The notes beneath the pieces are model-generated. The model saw only the letters and a program-made list of their open reading frames with translations. It was not told the DNA's origin and made no database searches. Below are positions 6,136-12,478 of a stretch of DNA of 13,932 nt, one piece after another. The translations under genes were made by a program, and so were the position numbers. Location: positions 1 to 13,932 of the forward strand of contig JAUIJW010000037.1 in assembly GCA_030431085.1 (NCBI GenBank), written 5' to 3'. How positions within the stretch are numbered: the first letter of the stretch is position 1; each line of letters begins with the position of its first letter. This stretch comes from Bacteroidia bacterium (lineage in GTDB: Bacteria > Bacteroidota > Bacteroidia > Flavobacteriales > Flavobacteriaceae).

Positions 6136-7233
6136 ATGCAAACAGTAAAATTTCTTACTAGAGACAAAACCAAATTTTTTAAAACACTCAATAAAAACGT
6201 TAATAATTATTTTAAAGAAAATAATATTAAGAAAACAGGTAATTGGAAATTATACACTAAAGCCATTGTCATGTTTGCTCTTTTTATGGTACCTGTAATT
6301 GTTTTACTTACCGTAGACATGCCTAATTGGGCGAGAATTTTATTAACCATTATAACTGGTATTGGTATGGCTGGTGTTGGAATGAATGTAATGCACGATG
6401 CCAATCATGAGTCTTTTTCAAGTAAAAAATGGGTTAATAAATTAATGGGTAGCAGCATTTATATTTTGTCAGGAAATGTATACAACTGGAAAGTTCAACA
6501 TAATGTTTTGCACCATACATACACTAATATTCATGGTATGGATGAGGATATTGATGCCGGTAGAATTATTAGATTTTCTAAACATGCTAAATGGATGAAA
6601 ATTCATAAATTTCAAAAGTTCTATTCTATATTTTTATATGGCTTATTAACCATTAACTGGGCGATTACTACAGATTTTAAGCAAATGCATCAATACTTAA
6701 AAAAGAAGTTATCGTACGGAAAATTCCCTAATCCTAAGAAAGAATGGTCTATTCTCATCATCACAAAAATTTTATATTATTCATTTTGGATTGTATTGCC
6801 TATTGCTGTAATGGATATTAAATGGTGGCAAGTACTCATTGGTTTCTTTGTGATGCATTATACGGCAGGAATGATTTTAAGTGTTATTTTTCAATTGGCT
6901 CATGTGGTACCAAAAACAGAAATGCCTTTACCAGACGAAAATGGTCAGATGAAACATACTTGGGCAATTCATCAATTATATACCACCTCAAATTTCGCTA
7001 TTGATAATAGATTGGTAAACTTTTACACTGGAGGTTTAAACCATCAAGTTGAGCATCATATTTTTCCGCATATTTCGCATATCCACTATAAAAACATTTC
7101 TAAAATTGTGCGCGATACAGCCAAGGAATTTAACTTACCTTATAACGAATACAAAACCATGATGGGTGCTTTTGCAGAGCATTTTAAGCAATTGAGCTAT
7201 TTAGGTCACCACCATCATCATGAATTAGCGTAA
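6136..7233 (+). CDS. Membrane fatty-acid (acyl-CoA/acyl-lipid) desaturase
   Basis: This di-iron membrane enzyme introduces a double bond into fatty acyl chains, changing membrane fluidity. The 365 residues carry the three histidine boxes: HDANH (87-91), HNVLHH (122-127) and QVEHH (304-308). Gln in the first position of the third box is typical of the front-end (delta-5/6) and linoleoyl-CoA desaturase group. No cytochrome b5 domain is fused, so electrons must come from separate proteins. Hydrophobic segments lie near 42-61, 66-85, 163-178, 205-226 and 230-256. The C-terminus ends in five consecutive histidines (358-362) followed by ELA. A promoter and palindrome lie directly upstream. The aminotransferase gene follows after 33 bases without a visible terminator, so they may share a transcript. 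Substrate and double-bond position cannot be read from sequence. Confidence 0.93.
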   Translation: MQTVKFLTRDKTKFFKTLNKNVNNYFKENNIKKTGNWKLYTKAIVMFALFMVPVIVLLTVDMPNWARILLTIITGIGMAGVGMNVMHDANHESFSSKKWVNKLMGSSIYILSGNVYNWKVQHNVLHHTYTNIHGMDEDIDAGRIIRFSKHAKWMKIHKFQKFYSIFLYGLLTINWAITTDFKQMHQYLKKKLSYGKFPNPKKEWSILIITKILYYSFWIVLPIAVMDIKWWQVLIGFFVMHYTAGMILSVIFQLAHVVPKTEMPLPDENGQMKHTWAIHQLYTTSNFAIDNRLVNFYTGGLNHQVEHHIFPHISHIHYKNISKIVRDTAKEFNLPYNEYKTMMGAFAEHFKQLSYLGHHHHHELA

Positions 7234-7266
7234 TTTATTTTTAAACCATACATATATAAAAGTACC

Positions 7267-8457
7267 ATGTCAAATCAATTATCAGACAGGATTAACAACT
7301 TGCCTTCATCTCAAACCTTAGCGATGGCGGCCAAAGCAAGAGAGCTAAAAGCAGAAGGTAAAGATATAATCAGTTTAAGTTTGGGTGAACCCGATTTTAA
7401 CACACCAGATTTTATTAAGGATGCGGCGATTAAAGCCATTGAAGAAAACTATAATTCATACACCCCAGTTAATGGTTACTTAGAGCTAAGAGAGGCTATT
7501 TGCAGAAAATTTAAGCGCGACAACAATATCGATTATAACCCGAATCAAATTGTAGTCTCAACAGGTGCAAAACAGTCTATCGCTAATGTGGCTATGGTTT
7601 TATTAAATCCAGGTGATGAAGTTCTATTACCAGCCCCTTACTGGGTGAGTTATTCTGCAATCGCCACTTTAGCAGAAGCAAAATTTATTGAAATCCCTTC
7701 TAGTATAGAGACTAATTTTAAAATTACGCCAGAACAATTAGAAGCAGCCATTACGCCAAAAACTAAAATGATCTTCTTCAATTCACCCAATAACCACAGT
7801 GGTACTGTTTATACTGAAGAAGAATACAGAGCTCTCGCTGAGGTATTAGAGAAATATCCTAATATCTATATCCTTTCTGATGAAATTTATGAACACATCA
7901 ATTACGGTACGCCTAACTTTAGCATAGGCTCTATTGATAGTTTATACAACAGAACCATAACAGTAAATGGTGTAGCCAAAGCCTTTGCTATGACGGGTTG
8001 GAGAATTGGTTATATAGGAGCTCCAGAATGGATTGCCAAGGCCTGCACGAAAATGCAAGGGCAAATTACTTCGGGTACCAATTGTATTGCTCAACGTGCT
8101 ACAATAACAGCTTTAGACAATCCTGTTTCTAAGATTCAATACATGGTAGACGAATTTAAGACCAGAAGAGATCTTATCCTAGACTTGTTAAATCAAATAA
8201 GCGGTGTAAAGTGCAACGTTCCAGAAGGGGCGTTTTATGTATTTCCAGATATTTCGTCTTACTTTGGTAAAACGCTTAACGGGGTTGACATTAATAATGC
8301 TTCAGACTTTGCCATGTACATTTTAGAACATGCCAATGTAGCCACTGTAACAGGTGAAGCTTTTGGAGCACCAGATTGTATTAGAATATCTTATGCCGCC
8401 TCTCAAGATGAAATTAAAGAAGCTGTAAAAAGAATTGCCTCTGCTTTAAAAGGCTAA
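7267..8457 (+). CDS. PLP-dependent class I aminotransferase (aspartate aminotransferase Ib-like)
   Basis: It transfers amino groups between an amino acid, probably aspartate, and a 2-oxoacid; some members of this subgroup also use prephenate. The 396 residues are standard for subgroup Ib. Seen are SLGEPDFNTP (38-47), the PLP-phosphate loop STGAKQSIAN (98-107), SDEIYEH (204-210) with Asp205 and Tyr208, the Schiff-base Lys238 in NGVAKAFAMTGWRIGY (234-249), and Arg373 (IRIS) for the substrate carboxylate. One departure is NNHSG at 175-179 where the family nearly always has NNPTG or NNPSG; the cofactor-contacting Asn176 is kept but Pro is His. The gene lies 33 bases after the desaturase without its own recognisable promoter. 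Exact substrate is not established by sequence. Confidence 0.93.
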   Translation: MSNQLSDRINNLPSSQTLAMAAKARELKAEGKDIISLSLGEPDFNTPDFIKDAAIKAIEENYNSYTPVNGYLELREAICRKFKRDNNIDYNPNQIVVSTGAKQSIANVAMVLLNPGDEVLLPAPYWVSYSAIATLAEAKFIEIPSSIETNFKITPEQLEAAITPKTKMIFFNSPNNHSGTVYTEEEYRALAEVLEKYPNIYILSDEIYEHINYGTPNFSIGSIDSLYNRTITVNGVAKAFAMTGWRIGYIGAPEWIAKACTKMQGQITSGTNCIAQRATITALDNPVSKIQYMVDEFKTRRDLILDLLNQISGVKCNVPEGAFYVFPDISSYFGKTLNGVDINNASDFAMYILEHANVATVTGEAFGAPDCIRISYAASQDEIKEAVKRIASALKG

Positions 8458-8473
8458 TAACTAAAAAACACAA

Positions 8474-8505
8474 CAATGCCAATTAATATTCATTAATTGG
8501 CATTG
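8474..8505. terminator. 14-bp hairpin between aminotransferase and thioesterase genes
   Basis: CAATGCCAATTAAT (8474-8487) and ATTAATTGGCATTG (8492-8505) form a perfect 14-bp stem with loop ATTC. On the + strand it follows the aminotransferase stop by 16 bases but has only CTTTA after it, a poor U tract, and ends 10 bases before the thioesterase ATG. On the - strand it is followed by TTGTG and then six T's, a better terminator tail, so it may stop transcripts arriving from nadB. It may also attenuate or mask the thioesterase start. Confidence 0.65.
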
Positions 8506-8515
8506 CTTTACCCTG

Positions 8516-8962
8516 ATGGATAATACCGAAATTTTCAAAACTAAATGGGCCGATTTCGATCCCAATAATCACTTAAGACACTCGGCTTATAACGATTATG
8601 CTGCAGAATGTCGTGTGCGCTTCTTTCATAAACATGGCTATTCTTTAGCTAATTTTAATCAAGCAAAACTCGGACCAATATTATTTCAAGAGCATACTAA
8701 TTTTTATAAAGAAATACGTATAGGTGAAGATTTAACGGTAGTATTATTCCTAAAAGGAATATCAGACAAAGGTGACAAGTTTAAATTTACCCACCATATC
8801 TATAAACAAAATAAAAGTTTAGCCGCCACCATAGATGTTTATGGCGCATGGCTTGATTTATCGTTAAGAAAACTCACAACACCTCCTAAAGCACTTATAG
8901 AAGTTTGTTATTCATTACCAAAAACTGAGGATTTTGAAATCATCTCATCTAAACAAAAGTAA
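8516..8962 (+). CDS. Acyl-CoA thioesterase-like hotdog-fold protein (4HBT family)
   Basis: This is a small cytoplasmic hotdog-fold protein of 148 residues that probably hydrolyses an acyl-CoA thioester. The N-terminal block KTKWADFDPNNHLRHSAY (8-25) is the family signature: Asp15 in DPNNH sits where the catalytic Asp of 4-hydroxybenzoyl-CoA thioesterases lies, followed by the start of the hotdog helix (YNDYAAECRVRFF). The strand blocks LGPILFQEHTNFYKEIRIGEDLT and GDKFKFTHHIYKQNKSLAATIDVYGAWLDL are also typical. The ATG at 8516 is the first plausible start and no in-frame start lies between it and the hairpin. Substrate is unknown; proximity to a desaturase suggests fatty acyl-CoA but proves nothing. 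It converges on nadB with 24 bases between stops and no terminator there. Confidence 0.87.
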   Translation: MDNTEIFKTKWADFDPNNHLRHSAYNDYAAECRVRFFHKHGYSLANFNQAKLGPILFQEHTNFYKEIRIGEDLTVVLFLKGISDKGDKFKFTHHIYKQNKSLAATIDVYGAWLDLSLRKLTTPPKALIEVCYSLPKTEDFEIISSKQK

Positions 8963-8986
8963 CATTACTATCCTATTTCATAGCAT

Positions 8987-10555
8987 CTACAAACAATCTA
9001 AATTGTAATAAGCTCCTTTATTTTCTTTTCTTACAACAGATTGTTTTACAATGAGGTATGCAATAGCATTTAAATTTCTCAATTCACACAACTGTGGTGA
9101 TAGCTTAGATTTTTCGTATAATTTCTCGGTATCTTTATAAATAAAATTTAGATGATCAAGGGCGGTTTGTAGTCTATCGTTAGACCGTACAATTGCCACC
9201 AAATCGCTCATAATATGTTGAATGGTGTTTATGTAATGAGAAATTAGCACCATTTCTTCGGGTACCGTGGTACCCTCTTCATTCCATTCTGGAATATGTA
9301 CAGTAGTAAGTTTTAAATCATTGGCATTTACAATAATATTTTTTACCACCTGTCGTGCAAACACAAGGCCTTCTAACAAGGAATTAGAAGCCAATCTGTT
9401 TGCTCCATGCAGACCTGTTCTAGAACATTCTCCTAAGGCCATTAATTGTTTTATAGAGGTTTGGCCATTAACATCAACATTTACCCCTCCACATAAGTAA
9501 TGACAAGCTGGTACAACCGGTATCAAATCTCTATTAAATTGAAGACCTAACTGCGTACATTTTTCATGAATATTTGGAAAATGAGCAATAAAGGCCTTAT
9601 AATCCAGATGCCTACAATCTAAATAAACACAACGTTCACCAGACTTATTAAGCTCATGATCAATGGCTCTGGCTACAATATCTCTAGACGCCAACTCTCC
9701 TCTTGAATCTACATCAAGCATAAATCGTTCTCCCTTCTTATTTCTCAAATAAGCGCCAAACCCCCTTACAGCTTCAGAAATTAAAAATGCTGGACTTTGC
9801 CCAGGCTCGTATAAAGCTGTAGGGTGAAATTGAACAAATTCCATTTCTTCAATCTTTGCTTTAGCTCTATAAGCCATTGCAATACCATCGCCGGTAGCGA
9901 TTCTTGGATTTGTAGACGATGCATATACCTGCCCAATCCCTCCCGTAGCTAGGATTGTTTTAGCCGCGAGATATGTATCTATTTGATTATTCTTTTGGTT
10001 TAAAATATAGGCTCCATAACAGGTGATGTCATTTTTATCCCAAGGTTTATTTGGAATGTGATGATCTGTAATGAGATCGATCGCAAAATGATAGGTAAGC
10101 TGTGTAATATTTGGTAACTGATCAATCTGCTTTAATAAAGTCTCCTCAATTTCAAAACCAGTAATATCCTTATGATGTATGATTCTATTAACCGAATGAC
10201 CACCTTCTTTACCTAAGTCCAAATCACCAGTTTTGGTTTTATCAAATTCTGCACCCCATTCCATTAATTCACGCATACAAGACGGGGCCTCCTCAACTAC
10301 CAATTTAACTATAGGTTTAAGATTCATATGATCCCCAGCCACGAGCGTGTCATTAATATGGCTCTCAAAAGTGTCATCAGCATCCCAAACGGCTGCCACA
10401 CCACCTTGGGCATACTTGGTATTTGATTCGTTTTTTGAACTCTTGGTAACTACCAGCACCTCTTTATCAGAAAAGTGTTTTGCCAATTTTATGGCAGTAG
10501 TCAAACCTGCGATTCCAGAGCCAATAATTAAAAAATCGGTTGTAAATCTACTCAT
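8987..10555 (-). CDS. nadB: L-aspartate oxidase
   Basis: This FAD enzyme oxidises L-aspartate to iminoaspartate, the first step of de novo NAD synthesis from aspartate. The 522 residues show the dinucleotide-binding loop IIGSGIAGLTTA (10-21), NTKYAQGGVAAV (45-56), the substrate region EGGHSVNRIIHH (117-128), QFHPTALY (242-249) with His244, SRGELASRDIVARA (284-297) with Arg291 in the place of the E. coli proton-transfer Arg290, CHYLCGGV (351-358), and GLHGANRLASNSLLEG (381-396). These motifs separate it from succinate dehydrogenase flavoprotein, which is larger and binds FAD covalently. The ATG lies one base past the nadA stop, so the two are translated in close coupling and act in sequence. 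No terminator is visible before the opposing thioesterase gene. Confidence 0.96.
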   Translation of the reverse strand: MSRFTTDFLIIGSGIAGLTTAIKLAKHFSDKEVLVVTKSSKNESNTKYAQGGVAAVWDADDTFESHINDTLVAGDHMNLKPIVKLVVEEAPSCMRELMEWGAEFDKTKTGDLDLGKEGGHSVNRIIHHKDITGFEIEETLLKQIDQLPNITQLTYHFAIDLITDHHIPNKPWDKNDITCYGAYILNQKNNQIDTYLAAKTILATGGIGQVYASSTNPRIATGDGIAMAYRAKAKIEEMEFVQFHPTALYEPGQSPAFLISEAVRGFGAYLRNKKGERFMLDVDSRGELASRDIVARAIDHELNKSGERCVYLDCRHLDYKAFIAHFPNIHEKCTQLGLQFNRDLIPVVPACHYLCGGVNVDVNGQTSIKQLMALGECSRTGLHGANRLASNSLLEGLVFARQVVKNIIVNANDLKLTTVHIPEWNEEGTTVPEEMVLISHYINTIQHIMSDLVAIVRSNDRLQTALDHLNFIYKDTEKLYEKSKLSPQLCELRNLNAIAYLIVKQSVVRKENKGAYYNLDCL

Positions 10556-10556
10556 G

Positions 10557-11564
10557 TTATCTTGATGAGATTTCTAACATCCGTTGAATAGGCACTAAGG
10601 CTTTTTGTTGAATCTCTTTGGATACGTGTATTTCTGGCAATTCATGTTTCATGCACAAATATAATTTTTGCATGGTATTCATTTTCATATACGGACATTC
10701 ACTACATGCACAAGAATTATCCTCCTGAGCTGGAGCTGGGATCAATTCCTTATCTGGAACTTCTTTTTGCATTTCATGCAGTATTCCTGCCTCTGTAGCC
10801 ACAATAAATTGATTGGCCTCATTATTCTTTACGTAGTTAATCAACCCAGATGTAGATCCAATATATTCGGCAGTTTTTAAAATATGAGCCTCAGATTCAG
10901 GATGAGCAATAATTTTAGCTTTAGGATTGATCTCAAAAGTTTTCAGTAGTTTGTCAATTGAAAAAGCTTCATGTACAATACAAGCGCCATCCCACAATAA
11001 CATTTCTCTACCAGTTTCTTTTTGTATCCAAGCTCCTAAGTTTTTATCCGGTGCAAAAATGATAGGCTGATCTAATGGTACAGAATCTACAATTTTTTTC
11101 GCATTAGACGATGTACAGCACAAATCACTCAACGCCTTTACCTCTGCCGAAGTATTCACATAGGTAATAACAATATGATCTGGATGTTTTTCTTTAAAAG
11201 CTTTAAGATCTTTGGCTTCACAAGATTCAGATAACGAACAACCCGCATTTAAATCTGGTAGAATAACTTTTTTACTCGGGTTTAATATTTTTGCTGTTTC
11301 GGCCATAAAATGTACACCAGCAAACACAATGATATCTGCATCTACCTCGGCTGCCTTATAAGACAAGGCTAAGCTATCACCAACAAAATCTGCTATATCT
11401 TGAATTTCTGGCTCCTGATAATAATGCGCCAAAATAACTGCATTCTTTTCTTTCTTTAACTTTTTTATTTCGGCAGCAAAGTCCATACTTTCTGGCGTAC
11501 TTAGTTTTAAGTACCCATTCTCTTCTAAAGTTTCTTTAGCCTGTTGTAGATTGGTATCCATCAT
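10557..11564 (-). CDS. nadA: Quinolinate synthase
   Basis: This [4Fe-4S] enzyme condenses iminoaspartate with dihydroxyacetone phosphate to quinolinate. The 335 residues contain LAHYYQEPEIQDIADFVGDS (45-64), the first cluster cysteine Cys109 in LNAGCSLSESC, HP and CCTSSNA blocks (149-155), Cys195 in DGACIVHE, HPESE (221-225), and Cys290 in CACSECPYMKMN (285-296). The C-terminal cysteines read CxCxxC rather than the CxxCxxC of E. coli; the ligand position before PYM is conserved. Two consecutive ATGs start the gene (11564 and 11561). It is the promoter-proximal gene of nadA-nadB, with a well-formed promoter and an overlapping inverted repeat upstream, which suggests NAD-responsive control. Confidence 0.97.
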   Translation of the reverse strand: MMDTNLQQAKETLEENGYLKLSTPESMDFAAEIKKLKKEKNAVILAHYYQEPEIQDIADFVGDSLALSYKAAEVDADIIVFAGVHFMAETAKILNPSKKVILPDLNAGCSLSESCEAKDLKAFKEKHPDHIVITYVNTSAEVKALSDLCCTSSNAKKIVDSVPLDQPIIFAPDKNLGAWIQKETGREMLLWDGACIVHEAFSIDKLLKTFEINPKAKIIAHPESEAHILKTAEYIGSTSGLINYVKNNEANQFIVATEAGILHEMQKEVPDKELIPAPAQEDNSCACSECPYMKMNTMQKLYLCMKHELPEIHVSKEIQQKALVPIQRMLEISSR

Positions 11565-11569
11565 AAATG

Positions 11570-11588
11570 TTTTGTGTAATTCACAAAA
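11570..11588. promoter_or_regulatory. Inverted repeat overlapping the nadA promoter, candidate NAD-biosynthesis operator
   Basis: TTTTGTG (11570-11576) and CACAAAA (11582-11588) are exact 7-bp inverted arms around TAATT. The site covers part of the predicted -7 element and the expected start of transcription of nadA, the classical position for a repressor. A further direct copy of TCACAAAA occurs at 11609-11616, over the -33 element. Known NAD regulators include NadR, NiaR and NrtR; which one, if any, acts here cannot be told from sequence. Confidence 0.5.
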
Positions 11589-11615
11589 TTACTCTTTTTA
11601 CCGGCAAATCACAAA
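11584..11615 (-). promoter_or_regulatory. nadA: Predicted nadA-nadB promoter, TTTG-N20-TAATTTTG
   Basis: On the minus strand TTTG (11612-11615) and TAATTTTG (11584-11591), 20 bases apart, match the Bacteroidota -33 and -7 consensus well; this is the best promoter in the window. Transcription would begin near 11577, leaving a leader of about a dozen bases before the ATG. Confidence 0.65.
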
Positions 11616-11696
11616 ACCACTTTATCAATAACTCAGATCACCATTTTTAAAAGCTTATACGATAACTTTACACAAGGCTATCTCGTTAAATTTCAC

Positions 11697-11704
11697 TATA
11701 TTAG
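11697..11704 (+). promoter_or_regulatory. Weak candidate promoter of the LytTR regulator gene
   Basis: TATATTAG resembles TAnnTTTG with one mismatch and lies 36 bases before the ATG at 11741. A second near match, TAACTTTA, occurs at 11663-11670. Neither has a clear -33 TTG. One of the two probably serves this divergent gene, but the call is tentative. Confidence 0.3.
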
Positions 11705-11740
11705 CAAAAATAAATTCAACTAATCTCTTATTTCTATTTA

Positions 11741-12478
11741 ATGTCTTCGCCAAAAAAAATATTTATTATTGAAGATGAAATGATTATTGCAGCCAACATT
11801 TCACTTCAATTGAACGATTTAGGCTATGACGTTACCGGAATTGCCACTAGAGGAGAAGAAGCTTTAGCTCATATAAAAATAAATCAACCCGATATTATAT
11901 TGCTCGACATCCAATTAAAAGGAGAAATTGATGGTATAGAAACGGCCAAAATCATACAGCAGCATCACGAAATACCTATTATTTATGTTACTGCCAATGT
12001 TGATCAAATTTATTTTGATAGAGCCAAAGAAACCCATCCATTTGCTTTTATATCAAAACCCTTTAAAAAAATAGATTTGCAAAGAGCCATTGAGCTTGTT
12101 TTACATCAGAAAAATGCGAATGATGATTATCCAATAATCAGTAACACGCCTCACCCTCAAGTTTTAGGCGATTGCATTTTTATGAAACATCACGATAAGA
12201 TGATTAAAATTAATATCGATGATATTTTATACATTGAAGCCGACAGGAATTACTCAAAAATAATTACCAAAACAAAAGAAAATTTGGTAGTAGGCACCTT
12301 AAAAGATTTAGAAAGCAAATTACCCTCTACCTATTTTCAAAGGGTACATCGTTCTTATATTATTAATCTCTCTAAAATTGAAGAAGTAACCCATAAGCAC
12401 ATCATCATTCACAGGCAAGTCATTCCTATAAGCAAATCCTCTAGACGTACCTTATTAAGCAGGTTACAGACCATTTAA
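11741..12478 (+). CDS. Response regulator with receiver and LytTR DNA-binding domains
   Basis: This is a cytoplasmic transcription regulator of 245 residues. The receiver domain (about 6-122) has the acidic pair Glu11-Asp12, phospho-acceptor Asp56 in LLDIQL, Thr84 and Lys106 in SKPF, all the residues needed for phosphorylation. The segment EIDGIETAKII is typical of this class. The LytTR domain (about 146-243) shows DDILYIEADRNYSKI (160-174) and YFQRVHRSYIINLSKIEEV (198-216). LytTR proteins bind paired direct repeats and bend DNA. The gene is divergent from nadA and convergent with the sensor kinase, whose stop codon overlaps its own; the kinase is the likely partner. Target genes are unknown. 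Confidence 0.94.
   Translation: MSSPKKIFIIEDEMIIAANISLQLNDLGYDVTGIATRGEEALAHIKINQPDIILLDIQLKGEIDGIETAKIIQQHHEIPIIYVTANVDQIYFDRAKETHPFAFISKPFKKIDLQRAIELVLHQKNANDDYPIISNTPHPQVLGDCIFMKHHDKMIKINIDDILYIEADRNYSKIITKTKENLVVGTLKDLESKLPSTYFQRVHRSYIINLSKIEEVTHKHIIIHRQVIPISKSSRRTLLSRLQTI

Noticed and set aside
9260..9275. Inverted repeat GGGTACC-GT-GGTACCC inside nadB
   Set aside because: It lies within conserved coding sequence far from any promoter; codon choice in GTTVP explains it.
9267..9500. Open frame on the strand opposite nadB
   Set aside because: No recognisable motif and it mirrors the codon pattern of nadB; the same holds for short opposite-strand frames within kynU, kynA, nadA and the desaturase.
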